Notes under the pieces: model-generated
What the model was told of the DNA's origin: nothing
Databases searched by the model: none
What the model saw: the letters and a program-made list of their open reading frames with translations, nothing else
Program-made: the position numbers and the translations under genes
Source: Herpetosiphon giganteus
Lineage (GTDB): Bacteria; Chloroflexota; Chloroflexia; Chloroflexales; Herpetosiphonaceae
Direction: 5' to 3'
Length of the DNA: 64,000 bases
Assembly: GCF_016907925.1 (NCBI RefSeq)
Contig: NZ_JAFBCZ010000007.1
Coordinates: 1 to 64,000, forward strand
Shown here: positions 46,738 through 56,172 of the stretch, in pieces
Layout: each line of letters opens with the position of its first letter
Position numbering within the stretch: position 1 is the first letter of the stretch

Positions 46738-47588
46738 AGGTAGGCTTCCTCTAGGCCAACGCTGCTGGCTGGTTTGGCGTTGCTGCCTGCTGGCGGCTGG
46801 CCGACAATTCGATAATGGTAGCCTTGCTCGTCGTTGCTGCTGCTGACAATTGCCAATTGTTGATCGTAGAGCGGGGTTGGGCTGGTAATTTCCCAGCTTA
46901 CTTGCGCTGCGCGGGCCTGCTCCAACAGCTCGTTCAAGCCGCCTGCATATAAAATGGTTTTTTTGAGCATAATCACTTGGCGGCAGGTTTGCACAATATC
47001 CTCAACAATGTGGGTCGAGAAAATCACCAAGCGCTGGTTGCCCAGCCCTGCCAAGAGATGGCGAAAGCGCAGCCGCTCCTCTGGGTCTAAGCCAGCGGTT
47101 GGCTCATCGACAATCAACACTTTGGGATCATTCACGATTGCTTGGGCGATGCCAAGTCGCCGTTGCATGCCGCCTGAGAGTTGGCGGGTTGCTTTATTGG
47201 CATGGTCGCTGAGTCCAACATACTGAATGCTACGTTCGACCGCCGCTTTGCGCTCAGTGGCAGCGTGCATGCCCTTGAGTTGGGCGATGTAATCGACAAA
47301 TTCGCTGCATGTCCAAGTTGGGTAAAAGGCAGGATGTTGGGGCACATAGCCAAGTTGTTGGCGCAGTTGAGCCAATTGTTCAGGCTGGGCTAAATCGCAA
47401 CCTGCGAGGCTGGCGCGGCCTTGCGAAGGCTGCAAAAAGCCCGTCAAAACCCGAATTAAGGTCGTTTTGCCTGCGCCATTTGGCCCAAGCAAGCCAATCA
47501 TGCCGCCTTCAAGCTGCACATTTAATTGCTCAAGTGCTTGGTATTTACCATAATGCTTAGAGATATTCTCAAGCTGGATTAAACTCAT
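46710..47588 (-). CDS. ABC transporter ATP-binding protein (ABC-2/lantibiotic-export type)
   Basis: A 292-residue ATPase with a complete nucleotide-binding domain: Walker A GPNGAGKT, Q-loop GYVPQHPAFYPTWTC, signature LSGGMQRR, Walker B VLIVDEPTAGLDP and the switch His in IFSTHIVED. The C-terminal 70 residues are a variable extension. It is the motor for the surrounding membrane proteins. The class (CcmA/NatA-like) is used for peptide or drug export and immunity. Confidence 0.93.
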   Translation of the reverse strand: MSLIQLENISKHYGKYQALEQLNVQLEGGMIGLLGPNGAGKTTLIRVLTGFLQPSQGRASLAGCDLAQPEQLAQLRQQLGYVPQHPAFYPTWTCSEFVDYIAQLKGMHAATERKAAVERSIQYVGLSDHANKATRQLSGGMQRRLGIAQAIVNDPKVLIVDEPTAGLDPEERLRFRHLLAGLGNQRLVIFSTHIVEDIVQTCRQVIMLKKTILYAGGLNELLEQARAAQVSWEITSPTPLYDQQLAIVSSSNDEQGYHYRIVGQPPAGSNAKPASSVGLEEAYLWMMQQASA

Positions 47589-47600
47589 CGCTCACCTTCC

Positions 47601-48446
47601 TTAGAACACGCTTGCTGGATTATACATGTGGAGCATGGCTACAAATTGCTGATAGCCAAGATACAAACTCAAGCAACTCAGCGCGAGGCCCAGCCCAAGC
47701 CAAGCTGGTTTGATGTGCAGTGGCTCAGCGGTTTTGCGCCACATGCACTTCGCCAGATAGCCAAACCAACCTAAGCCGGCCAAGCCAAGGCTGGGCAAAA
47801 TCCAAGGAATCGGGTCAGCCCATGCATATAAAAACACATTGGTGCTGGGAATAATTGCCAACCAGCGCAACGGATAAAAGCCTGAGGTAATTGTTCCGAT
47901 CAGAATATTTTGCCTAAGCAAAATAACAAAGGCAAAAATGTATAACCAATAGCCAATTGCGGTGATTAAACCCAACCTGTAATAATTTCGCACGCATAAT
48001 AACAATACGAAGATAGGCAACATGCTAAAGAAGGTTTTGAGCCATAATTGCCATGGAAAGCGCATTGAAATAGTTATATGTTCACCGTTATGATGCAGAA
48101 CAGCGCCAATATAACCATTACTGCCATGCAAGAACATTACAATTTCACAGAGTCCAATAATAATCAGGGTAGCAATACTATAGGCCAATAAGCGACCAAT
48201 GCTATAATTCACCAGATTATAGCGCGTACTCCATACTGTTTCACGCACTTGCAGATCACACTTGCTTTCGTGCACAAACACAATAGCTAAACATGCACAA
48301 GATTGAGTAAATAGGGTATACATAATATCGCCATTTAACCCAAGGAAGTTACTAAATACGATTAATAAGGGTAAGATGACCCATAAAAAACGATTACGGC
48401 TGATATTCCGCAGTGAACCAAGGCAAAAAGTTTGGATTAGATTCAT
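47601..48446 (-). CDS. ABC-2-like membrane protein, paralogue of the next gene
   Basis: A 281-residue protein with six membrane segments. It shares its layout with the 48,453 gene: start NLIQTFCLGSLRNISRNRFLW versus LIPTIQGSLRTIWKSRFIR, then VWSTRYNLVNYSIGRLLAYSIAT versus VSTNYNTVQLITGQLISYLIAT. Both therefore come from one duplication. ATG at 48446 is used (an in-frame TTG precedes it). It is probably part of a heteromeric channel with its paralogue. Confidence 0.7.
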   Translation of the reverse strand: MNLIQTFCLGSLRNISRNRFLWVILPLLIVFSNFLGLNGDIMYTLFTQSCACLAIVFVHESKCDLQVRETVWSTRYNLVNYSIGRLLAYSIATLIIIGLCEIVMFLHGSNGYIGAVLHHNGEHITISMRFPWQLWLKTFFSMLPIFVLLLCVRNYYRLGLITAIGYWLYIFAFVILLRQNILIGTITSGFYPLRWLAIIPSTNVFLYAWADPIPWILPSLGLAGLGWFGYLAKCMWRKTAEPLHIKPAWLGLGLALSCLSLYLGYQQFVAMLHMYNPASVF

Positions 48447-48452
48447 CAATTA

Positions 48453-49292
48453 TTACCTTATCAATTGATACTGCTGCAACATATCTTTAAATAAGATCTC
48501 ACCGGTAACGAAACAAATGAGACCTCCGATTGCTAATCCTAGCATTAACGGCTTAGAAAATGATACTGGTAAGCGCTTCTTATATCGATAATCGAGCCAA
48601 AAGCAATAGCTTGAAAATAATATGAGTACCAACCCAAGGGTTGGTAGTAGCCAATACTGAGTTGCAGCCCAGTAAAATTGATGAACATTAAAACTTGGGA
48701 TGAAATTTAATATTTTGAGTGGATTACTTGAATTTCCTAATAATAAATTACGTAAATAACCACGTATTGCTATCCCAATGAATGAAAATAGCCAATAACT
48801 AATAGCAATAAATATACTTAATCTGGGTTTATTTCGCAGCCATACTAAACCAGTTAGTATAATCGAATTTGCTGCAAATACTTTACTCATTAATGGCCAA
48901 GGATTTTGGCTGAAAACTCGCAAGTAAACTCCATTAATCGTAAATCCTGCACTTTGACCATCTGAAAATGGAAAGGTCGCACCCCAACATAATAATAGAA
49001 TACAGATTGTAGCGATAAGGTAGGAAATTAATTGTCCAGTTATTAATTGAACTGTATTATAATTTGTGCTAACAATTTGTTCTTCAATTTTTTGAATATA
49101 TCGATTTTCCTGCGCAAATATAACTATGAGACAAGCACTGGTTGAAAACATTAATATTGATAATAGTTCTGCTCCAAAGCGTTTATCAAGAAATCCGCCG
49201 AAAGCTATTAAGAGCGGAATCATAATTCGAATAAATCGGCTTTTCCAAATCGTTCTTAATGAACCTTGAATTGTTGGAATTAATTTTTTCAT
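48453..49292 (-). CDS. ABC-2-like membrane protein
   Basis: A 279-residue protein with six membrane segments, AT-rich codons and the conserved N-terminal block described for its paralogue. It ends seven bases before that paralogue starts. Both resemble permease subunits of peptide ABC transporters, but no named family was recognised. Confidence 0.7.
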   Translation of the reverse strand: MKKLIPTIQGSLRTIWKSRFIRIMIPLLIAFGGFLDKRFGAELLSILMFSTSACLIVIFAQENRYIQKIEEQIVSTNYNTVQLITGQLISYLIATICILLLCWGATFPFSDGQSAGFTINGVYLRVFSQNPWPLMSKVFAANSIILTGLVWLRNKPRLSIFIAISYWLFSFIGIAIRGYLRNLLLGNSSNPLKILNFIPSFNVHQFYWAATQYWLLPTLGLVLILFSSYCFWLDYRYKKRLPVSFSKPLMLGLAIGGLICFVTGEILFKDMLQQYQLIR

Positions 49293-49347
49293 ATAGTATT
49301 ATCTGGTCGATGTATGGATTTAAACATACATCGACCAATTTAAATTC

Positions 49348-49746
49348 CTATGGATGATTTACCGTACTATTTGTATTTTTTACTTCATTAGGATTTGACC
49401 AAGTATGACTAGCTGATACAGCCGCTGTATGTAATCCATTTGCATCCCATACACTACATTCATCATAGGCTTCGCCATGAGCGGTTGACGTTGAATCATT
49501 AAACGAACATGATCCGCCACTTGGCCCAAAAACATTCATATGCCCATTGACTGTAAGACCACGAGCATAATTATAATTTTGAACGCCAGTTCTGCCTCCA
49601 CCTACTACTCGTGCTGGCCATGCGCGCCATGAGCCGCTACTATGGTGTGTTGACGGGTTAACTGCCGCTGCAAACGCCTCTCCTGCATTAGCCGCACCTA
49701 AAACGATTGCTAATGCAATAATCCCTCGACTGATAAACTTAACCAT
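49348..49746 (-). CDS. Small secreted protein, candidate bacteriocin-like peptide
   Basis: A 132-residue protein. The signal peptide MVKFISRGIIALAIVLGAAN ends near AGEAFA-A, leaving a mature part of about 105 residues rich in G, S, N, H and W. It has exactly two cysteines (GGSCSF and DECSVW), so one disulfide bond is possible. There is a weak likeness to lactococcin-972-type secreted bacteriocins (Gly/Tyr/Asn/His pattern, export by the Sec route, adjacent ABC genes), but conserved W.xG...SNY is not clearly present, so the family is not claimed. It has its own strong promoter and is the first gene of the cassette. Confidence 0.55.
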   Translation of the reverse strand: MVKFISRGIIALAIVLGAANAGEAFAAAVNPSTHHSSGSWRAWPARVVGGGRTGVQNYNYARGLTVNGHMNVFGPSGGSCSFNDSTSTAHGEAYDECSVWDANGLHTAAVSASHTWSNPNEVKNTNSTVNHP

Positions 49747-49780
49747 GATTCTTCACTCCTGATAAGATAATCATTAATTT

Positions 49781-49809
49781 ATGATAGTAATAATTATTTT
49801 ATTTGTCAA
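49781..49809 (-). promoter_or_regulatory. Strong promoter of the secreted-peptide/ABC cassette
   Basis: On the minus strand TTGACA (49,809-49,804) and TATCAT (49,786-49,781) are separated by exactly 17 bases; CAGGAG follows ahead of the ATG. Confidence 0.8.
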
Positions 49810-50456
49810 GAGTTAAAAATTTATCCCTAAAGTATTATATATTTTGAATTAAATGCAAAATAAATACCTAATTGGTATATAAACAACTACTATTTTAAAT
49901 TGCAATCGGATATAAATACTTGTGTGTTTGTGTATCCTCTGAAGTACTGAATTATTGGGAATAACAAAATAAACCAAATAATTATTTGGAATGAGGCGAG
50001 GGATTGAATGATGAAGGAGTTTGATGGATGATTATGTGGAATAATCAACGGGCTTCTCTCGCAGCCAACTGTTGCCCACGATTATAATGAAATTAGTTTG
50101 CCTGTCAAGCAATTACCGTGCTGCTGATTAATATGGTGTAATCAGCAGCACAATTTAGTTAGCTATTTAGCTTTATTTACGGAAATTATTAATCTATTCC
50201 AAGTAATTTGTAATCCCCTCACCCCAACCCCTCTCCCACTGCACGCGGGCGAGGGGCTTTGGATTGGTGGGTTACAGTAGGTCTGTGATGAAATTGAAAC
50301 CTTGTGGGTTTGGTTCGCGCAGTAGCGCAGAACGAGTATCCACTGCACGTGGGCGAAGGGCTTTGGATTAGGTGGTTTTGGCCTGATTTCTTGGTTGCCC
50401 AATCGTACTACCCCTCACCCGCGCATGGGCGAGGGGCTTCTCAATGCTGCACGTAA
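49810..50456. repeat. AT-rich gap followed by palindromic repeats
   Basis: 49,810-50,200 is AT-rich with no gene. From about 50,205 three copies of the dispersed unit built from CCCCTCTCCCACTGCACGCG and GGCGAGGGGCTTTGGATT occur (50,208-50,260, 50,338-50,380, 50,408-50,445). The open frame on the minus strand here only translates repeats. Confidence 0.7.
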
Positions 50457-51605
50457 TTAGGCTAATTCGCCAAGTAGGCCTCGCGAGATGACCATGCGCA
50501 GAATTTCCGAGGTGCCTTCGCCAATCGTCAGCAAACGGGTATCGCGATAGTAGCGCTCAACCGGATATTCGCTGCTATAGCCGTAGCCGCCAAAGATTTG
50601 CACCGCGTTGCGGCAGGCCCGTTCTGAAGCTTCTGAGGCGTAGAGCTTGGCAATCGCTGCTTCGCGAGTGAATGGCTTGCCGTTTTCTTTGAGCCAAGCG
50701 GCGCGTAAAATCAGCAAGCGAGCAGCTTCCAGCTCGGTATCCATATCGGCCAGCATATTGCTAATCGATTGATAGCTGCCAATCGCATGGCCAAAGGCTT
50801 GGCGCTCACGGGCATAGCTGACTGCTGCTTCCATGGCCGCAACGCCTAGGCCAATTGCCATTGCGCCAATCGAAATCCGCCCGCCATCAAGCACTTTGAG
50901 GAACTGCACAAAGCCATCGCCCTCGGCTCCAAGCAAGTTTTCGGCTGGCACGCGCACATTATCAAAGGTGATGGCGTGGGTATTCGAGCCACGCAAACCC
51001 ATTTTATGCTCAGGGCTGCCAAAATGTACGCCAGGCGTGCCTTGGGGAATGATGATTGCGCTGATGCCACGTTTGCCACGATCTTTATTGGTGATTGCAG
51101 TAACAATTAAGTGGCCAGCTTCGGCAGCGTTGGTGATCCACATTTTTGCGCCGTTGATCACCCATTCGTTGCCTTCGCGCACGGCGGTGGTGCGGGTCGA
51201 GCCTGCATCTGAGCCTGCATGTGGCTCGGTTAGGCCAAACGCGCCAAGGTAGCGACCTTCGGCGGCAGGCCGCAAAAATTGTTGTTTTTGTTGATCGTTG
51301 CCAAACATGGCAATTGGGGCGCTGCCTAAACCAACGTGGGCCGCATACGAAAGTGCGGTCGAGCCACAGCAGCGGGCAATCTCCTCGACGGCGAGGGCTG
51401 CACTAATCGCGTCGGCTCCTGCGCCGCCTAATTCTTCGGCAAAAGGCAAGCCCATGAGGCCAGTATCGGCCATTTTTTTCCATGTCGAGGCCGGAATTTG
51501 GGCTTTTTCATCAACCTCTTTGGCTTTGGGCAATAACTCACGCTCAGCAAATTCACGTACCGTTTGACGCAGTTCTTGCTGTTCTTGGGTTAACTGGAAA
51601 TCCAT
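50457..51605 (-). CDS. Acyl-CoA dehydrogenase
   Basis: A 382-residue FAD flavoenzyme that introduces the alpha-beta double bond in acyl-CoA. FAD/substrate motifs LGAFGLTEPHAGSDAGSTRT and KMWITNAAEAGHLIV are present, and the catalytic-Glu segment IGEGTSEI lies near residue 363. The family pattern is that of short-chain (butyryl-/isovaleryl-like) members; substrate length is not certain. It stands alone between repeats. Confidence 0.95.
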   Translation of the reverse strand: MDFQLTQEQQELRQTVREFAERELLPKAKEVDEKAQIPASTWKKMADTGLMGLPFAEELGGAGADAISAALAVEEIARCCGSTALSYAAHVGLGSAPIAMFGNDQQKQQFLRPAAEGRYLGAFGLTEPHAGSDAGSTRTTAVREGNEWVINGAKMWITNAAEAGHLIVTAITNKDRGKRGISAIIIPQGTPGVHFGSPEHKMGLRGSNTHAITFDNVRVPAENLLGAEGDGFVQFLKVLDGGRISIGAMAIGLGVAAMEAAVSYARERQAFGHAIGSYQSISNMLADMDTELEAARLLILRAAWLKENGKPFTREAAIAKLYASEASERACRNAVQIFGGYGYSSEYPVERYYRDTRLLTIGEGTSEILRMVISRGLLGELA

Positions 51606-51659
51606 CGAGCATATCTCCTATGATGTTGGTCGGCTTCGTTGCCTCCCTGTAGTATACCA

Positions 51660-51822
51660 AGAAGTTAGTAGAAGGATGAAGGATGAGGGATGAAGGATGA
51701 AATTTAACCACGAAGGACACGAAGGTTTCTAAACCTTGTATTCTTACAATATCCCCAAACTTATTTTTGATTTCTGACTTTTGATTTTTGCTTTCATCCT
51801 TCATAATTCATAATTCATCCTT
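51660..51822. repeat. Intergenic repeats
   Basis: GGATGAAGGATGAGGGATGAAGG, CCACGAAGGACACGAAGG and TTGATTTCTGACTTTTGATT-type units (quoted in part) fill the gap between the acyl-CoA dehydrogenase and the next gene. No gene is present. Confidence 0.7.
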
Positions 51823-51826
51823 TTAA

Positions 51827-53080
51827 TTAGGTTTCCTCATCGATAAAAGCCACATGGCGAAAGGTGGTTTGGTCTTCGATGCTGGCCCCGAGTGCGCCGA
51901 CGATCAGGCCAATCACGGTGACGGTGCCAGCTAAGGCCAGATTATGCTCCAACGAAAGCGTGGCAAAATCGGTCCAGCGCTCGGCTAGCTCATTGGGCAC
52001 AACCCAAATCACCAGCATTGCCGCGCTGATCAGCAGCAGCACCATTGAAAGCATTGCGCCTAAAATCGTCAGGATAATTGCAAAATCGGTCACGACGACT
52101 TGCTCGGTTAGCCGAAAGCGGGTGCGCCGCGTCAGCAGGCGTTGGCGGGTAACGACGAAGGTTGTGGTGGCGGCAATTGTAATTGCCAACGCTCCAGCAA
52201 CTTCATCGAACGGCAAGCGCACCCCAACATCCCATACCTCGGCGGTAAACAGCAAAATCAGCAAGGTTGATAAGGCTGCGCCAGTGAATTTGGTCAGGTG
52301 CCAGACCAAAATCCATGGCCGATTACGCACGACTGCCGCCAGAATTTCGCGACCTGAACGGGCCAGCACCCGCAAGGTAAAAAAGAAGGGATTGCGCGAT
52401 GATTCGCCGGTTTCTTCAACTCGCAAATCAGCAACTTCGGTCAGCGATTCGAGCATCCATTCGCGCTCCTCGCTGCTGAAATCCTGCACCGCATCGAGAT
52501 CTTCGGGCACGCGCGGCACACTCATTGGGCTACTTGGCTCGTCGCTATGCGGCAAGGCCAATAAATCGCCAAGTAAATGTAAAAATAAGGCCCAAATGCG
52601 CTTGCTGAGCACCAATTCGCGCTCAGCCTTGCGCACCATCGACCGTTGAGCGGTTGGGTCGAGCCGCGCTGTAGAAATGGCGGCTGCATCGAGGCCGCTA
52701 GCTGGCGTGCCCAAGGTGTATTGCTTGCTCAAGGCATGCAAATCGGTGGCGGTGAAGGCGACCGCAAAATCCCAGCCTTTGGTCAAGCGTTCGGTCACCG
52801 CCATATCGATTAAGCGAATTGGTTCGGCCAAAACATCGCCCGGGTCGGGGTCGGGGCGCACGACGATTGGCAAACGCCACGAAAATTCGGGCCAGCATTG
52901 GCGCAAATAATCGCGGGTTTGCTCGCGGGCTGTCCGAATTGCGCCCTCGTCGATTTTTTCGAAGGTGCCGATCAGCACCCAGCCAATTTCGACCAACGGG
53001 CGTTTGGGTGCTTGGGCTTCGCGCGGTGAGTTCCACAGATATTCAGCTTGATCAACTGTCGCGATCTGCGGTTCACTCAT
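51827..53080 (-). CDS. Metzincin-like membrane protein with destroyed zinc site
   Basis: A 417-residue protein. Residues 30-180 follow the order of archaemetzincin-type zincins: WDFAVAFTATDLHALSKQYTLGTP (about 103-125) and AAISTARLDP precede LHLLGDLLALPH (167-178), which lines up with HExGHxxGLxH but has Leu for the catalytic Glu and Asp for the second His. The C-terminal half holds four membrane segments. It is therefore probably an inactive metalloprotease fold tethered to the membrane. It overlaps the Mur ligase gene by 4 bases, so they work together. Confidence 0.55.
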   Translation of the reverse strand: MSEPQIATVDQAEYLWNSPREAQAPKRPLVEIGWVLIGTFEKIDEGAIRTAREQTRDYLRQCWPEFSWRLPIVVRPDPDPGDVLAEPIRLIDMAVTERLTKGWDFAVAFTATDLHALSKQYTLGTPASGLDAAAISTARLDPTAQRSMVRKAERELVLSKRIWALFLHLLGDLLALPHSDEPSSPMSVPRVPEDLDAVQDFSSEEREWMLESLTEVADLRVEETGESSRNPFFFTLRVLARSGREILAAVVRNRPWILVWHLTKFTGAALSTLLILLFTAEVWDVGVRLPFDEVAGALAITIAATTTFVVTRQRLLTRRTRFRLTEQVVVTDFAIILTILGAMLSMVLLLISAAMLVIWVVPNELAERWTDFATLSLEHNLALAGTVTVIGLIVGALGASIEDQTTFRHVAFIDEET

Positions 53081-54693
53081 TCAGCACGCTCCCATGCTTG
53101 GGCCATCGCAATTTTGCTCAGCCGATCTTTATACACCAGCCACAGCAATACATCACCAGGCTTGGCATCTTTCGTTAACTCGGCGAAGGCGTTATCGTCG
53201 CCTTCAAGCTCGGTGATTGCGCTTGGATCTAGGCCCGCAGCGCTGGCAGCGGCGATCATCAATGGCTCCAACGTGCCTGGCTCGCGTCCGCGCAAAAACC
53301 AAGGATCGCGTTTGATCACCAAACGATCGACATGTTGCGCGATAATCGTCATTTGCTCTTGAATTTGCTGATCGGTGCGATCGCCGGTGCCACTAAACAC
53401 CATGGCAATTTGGCCATCGGCTGCGCTCAATGGCTCGGCACTGGCCAACAACACGCGCAGGCCATCGCTGTTGTGCGCGTAATCGATCAACAAGGTGATG
53501 CCATCACGCTGAAATTGATTCAAGCGGCCTGGATTGTGCTCAGCATTTGGTCGAAATCCAGCGAGGCCAAGCGCAATCTGGCCTGCACTTAATCCAAATG
53601 CGTGCAAGGCTGCTGCTGCTGCCAAGGCGTTGGCAATATTGTGCTGAGCCACGCCGCCAAAACTTAATGGCAATTCAGCCACAGCAATTAATGGTTGAAT
53701 GTGGCCTGCGCTGGCAAGCATCAATTGATCTGCTGCCAGAAACAAACAGCTGTGTTGGGCTTGCTGCGCTTGGAGAATCAACGGATTGTTGGCCTGCAAA
53801 CTAAACCAAATAATCGGCGCAGGCGCTTGGGGCGCAACCACCTCTATCAATACCTGATCATCAGCATTCAAAATGACAGCTTTTTGGGCTGCTCGCACAA
53901 TCGTGGCCTTGAAATGGGCCATTTCGGCGACTGTCGCCAAGCCGCGATCAGGCAAATGATCGTCGGCAACATTGGTCAAAACCGCAATATCACAATGATC
54001 GAAGGCAATGCCACGGCGCAATAAACCACCACGCGCGGTTTCGAGCACCGCCACCTCAACTGTTGGCTGACTGAGTACCAGTTGCGCCCCGCCAAAGCCT
54101 GTCCAATCGCCATGCTCAATCGCCTGATTATTGATCCACACGCCGTCAGTGTCGGTGCGACCGGTCTGGTAGCCAGCGGTGCGCAGGGTAAAATCGATTA
54201 AGCGAGTGGTGGTAGTTTTGCCGTTGGTGCCGCTAATGGCGATAATCGGCAAGGCTTGATAGGTCGTTTGGTCGAATTGGGCGGCGTTTTGGCTATGCAC
54301 GCCGTAGCCAACCAGCCAGCGATCATCAGCGCGCCACACTGGCAAATGTTGTTCACGCAAGGGTTGCAAGGTACTTGGCACTTGTTCTCTGGCAAGCATG
54401 GCCTGAATCTCGGCGGTACTGGCGGCCTCGGCAGTGCCCGCGACCTGTTCAAGCAGCAGCGCCAAACTTTCAGGCGTTGTGGTTGCCCACGTGATGGCAA
54501 ATTCACCAAGGCTTGGGTGTTGTTGAATGACTGGCTCAGCAGCCTTGATGTCTGTACTGCTGAGCGCATAGGCTACCTGATCGAGCCAAACCTGAATTTC
54601 AGCCAGATTTCCGACAAGCCGAACTAAAGCTACCGGGGCATGGGCATAGCCATTTGGCCCTTCAAGGGCGCGAATATCACGAAATTCCAGCAT
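53077..54693 (-). CDS. CphA-like Mur ligase
   Basis: A 538-residue protein of the Mur ligase superfamily. The ATP-binding loop GTNGKTTTTR and the downstream AVLETARGGLLRRG, DDHLPDRG and NPGRLNQF (family NPGR signature) match the C-terminal half of cyanophycin synthetase. The ATP-grasp half is absent; residues 1-160 are an unrelated N-terminal region. It probably forms an amide bond on an acidic or peptide substrate; the product is unknown. It lies directly upstream of the membrane protein. Confidence 0.85.
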   Translation of the reverse strand: MLEFRDIRALEGPNGYAHAPVALVRLVGNLAEIQVWLDQVAYALSSTDIKAAEPVIQQHPSLGEFAITWATTTPESLALLLEQVAGTAEAASTAEIQAMLAREQVPSTLQPLREQHLPVWRADDRWLVGYGVHSQNAAQFDQTTYQALPIIAISGTNGKTTTTRLIDFTLRTAGYQTGRTDTDGVWINNQAIEHGDWTGFGGAQLVLSQPTVEVAVLETARGGLLRRGIAFDHCDIAVLTNVADDHLPDRGLATVAEMAHFKATIVRAAQKAVILNADDQVLIEVVAPQAPAPIIWFSLQANNPLILQAQQAQHSCLFLAADQLMLASAGHIQPLIAVAELPLSFGGVAQHNIANALAAAAALHAFGLSAGQIALGLAGFRPNAEHNPGRLNQFQRDGITLLIDYAHNSDGLRVLLASAEPLSAADGQIAMVFSGTGDRTDQQIQEQMTIIAQHVDRLVIKRDPWFLRGREPGTLEPLMIAAASAAGLDPSAITELEGDDNAFAELTKDAKPGDVLLWLVYKDRLSKIAMAQAWERAE

Positions 54694-54767
54694 AGGCCAC
54701 CAACCTTAATCCAGCACGAATGTAGGCTTAATGGTACATGGACAGCCCAAAAAAGCAATTGCGCCCG

Positions 54768-55583
54768 TTACTCGCCGCCAAGCTCGCGCGCCCGCCGATA
54801 GGCCGCCCAAACCCCATCGGCCAAGACGGTGCGCAACCGACCTTTTTCAAGCTCGTAGAGCGCGGCGGCGGTTGTGCCACCAGGCGAGGTGACCATATTA
54901 CGCAACTCGGCAACGTGCTTGCCCGATTGCGCCGAGTAGCGCACCGCGCCGATCACCGTTTGCTCGACCAGTTGGGCGGCGATGCGGCGAGGAAAACCCA
55001 TATGCACCCCTGCATCGATCAAGGCTTCCATCACCATAAAAACATAGGCTGGGCCTGTGCCAGATAAGGCTGTGGCCATATCCATAAATTTTTCATCTTC
55101 GACCTCAACTTCCTCGCCAATTGCACTGAGCACAATTTTGGCCCAGCCCCGGCGAGCCTGATCAAGGCCTTTGCTGGCGGTCCAAACCGTAATCCCTTCA
55201 GCAATTTGGGCTGGAGTGTTGGGCATCGAACGGGCAATGGCGCTATGGCCGGTGGCTTCGGCAATTTGGCGCATTTTCACGCCCGCCAGTACCGAAACAA
55301 TCAGATCATCGCTTTGAAACGCGCCATTGAGTTGGGGCAGCACTTGCTCGGTCATTTGAGGCTTGATGCCCAAAATCACGACGTTGCCCCAAGTTGCGGC
55401 CTCGCGGTTATCGCCAGTGGTGGCAATACCCCAGCGTTGCGATAATTCGCGCCGTCGCTCAGGGCGTGGCGTGGCAGCTAAAACTTGGGTTGGTTGTACT
55501 AATTCTGCTTGCAATAAACCACCGATAACGGCCTCGCCCATTGTGCCTGTGCCAATAACTGCAATATTGAGGTTGGTTAACAT
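54768..55583 (-). CDS. proC: Pyrroline-5-carboxylate reductase
   Basis: A 271-residue NADPH-dependent enzyme of the last proline-synthesis step. The nucleotide motif IAVIGTGTMGEAVIGGL opens the protein, and SVLAGVKM, MPNTPAQI and the ALSGTGPAYVFMV block typical of ProC follow, ending with LRNMVTSPGGTTAAAL. It is in the same orientation as proS, whose T-box senses proline, but is not in its leader. Confidence 0.96.
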   Translation of the reverse strand: MLTNLNIAVIGTGTMGEAVIGGLLQAELVQPTQVLAATPRPERRRELSQRWGIATTGDNREAATWGNVVILGIKPQMTEQVLPQLNGAFQSDDLIVSVLAGVKMRQIAEATGHSAIARSMPNTPAQIAEGITVWTASKGLDQARRGWAKIVLSAIGEEVEVEDEKFMDMATALSGTGPAYVFMVMEALIDAGVHMGFPRRIAAQLVEQTVIGAVRYSAQSGKHVAELRNMVTSPGGTTAAALYELEKGRLRTVLADGVWAAYRRARELGGE

Positions 55584-56142
55584 GGTCGGTTATTCTCCAT
55601 GAGTAGTTGATTGTTCACAGGCTGCATTGCCTAGCCGCCACACTGCGGCAATGTTCGTTTTGATTCCCGAAGTGGACGAAGGATGGAAACCGCGAAGAAC
55701 GCGAAGGCCACGAAGGCCACGAAGGTTAAGTTTTTTGGCCACAGATTTTTAGGATTGGATTCTTGCTAGCCCAAAGCCTAGAGCCTAGCCCCTGAACCCT
55801 AGCCCCTTCATCCCTCATCCCTCATCCTTCATCCTTTTCAACTCTGCGCCGCTGCGTTAAAAATTGATCCAAGAAGGATTCGAAAACCGCGAAGAACGCG
55901 AAGGCCACGAAGGTTAAGTTTTTTGGCCACAGATTGGCACAGATTTTTAGAATTAGGTTCTTGCTAGCCCAAAGCCTTGAACATTTTTAGCCACGAATTG
56001 CCCGAATTGCACGAATGATGTTCCGATAGCCCAAAGCCTCCAGCCCATAGCCATTATTCCTCTGCACCTCTGCGTTAAAACTGGCCCCTGAAGCCTGCTT
56101 TTGATTTTTGACTTCTGCCTTTTGACTTCATCCCTCATCCTT
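55584..56142. repeat. Intergenic repeat cluster between proC and proS
   Basis: No gene is seen. CGCGAAGAACGCGAAGGCCACGAAGG followed by TTAAGTTTTTTGGCCACAGATT occurs twice (about 55,690 and 55,885), interleaved with TCATCCCTCATCCC strings, CTCTGCGCCGCTGCGTTAAA and AGCCCAAAGCCT units (quoted in part). Confidence 0.75.
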
Positions 56143-56172
56143 TGTTCTATGCTCTATGTTCTATGTTCTTAA
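56143..56172. repeat. 'AGAACATAGAACA' repeat overlapping the proS 3' end
   Basis: TTTGTTCTATGCTCTATGTTCTATGTTC (in part) matches the repeats at 1,870-1,957 and 26,005-26,042 and encodes the proS C-terminus. Confidence 0.7.

Noticed and set aside
50163-50402. Minus-strand open frame of 79 residues
   Set aside because: It lies wholly in repeat DNA and encodes low-complexity residues.
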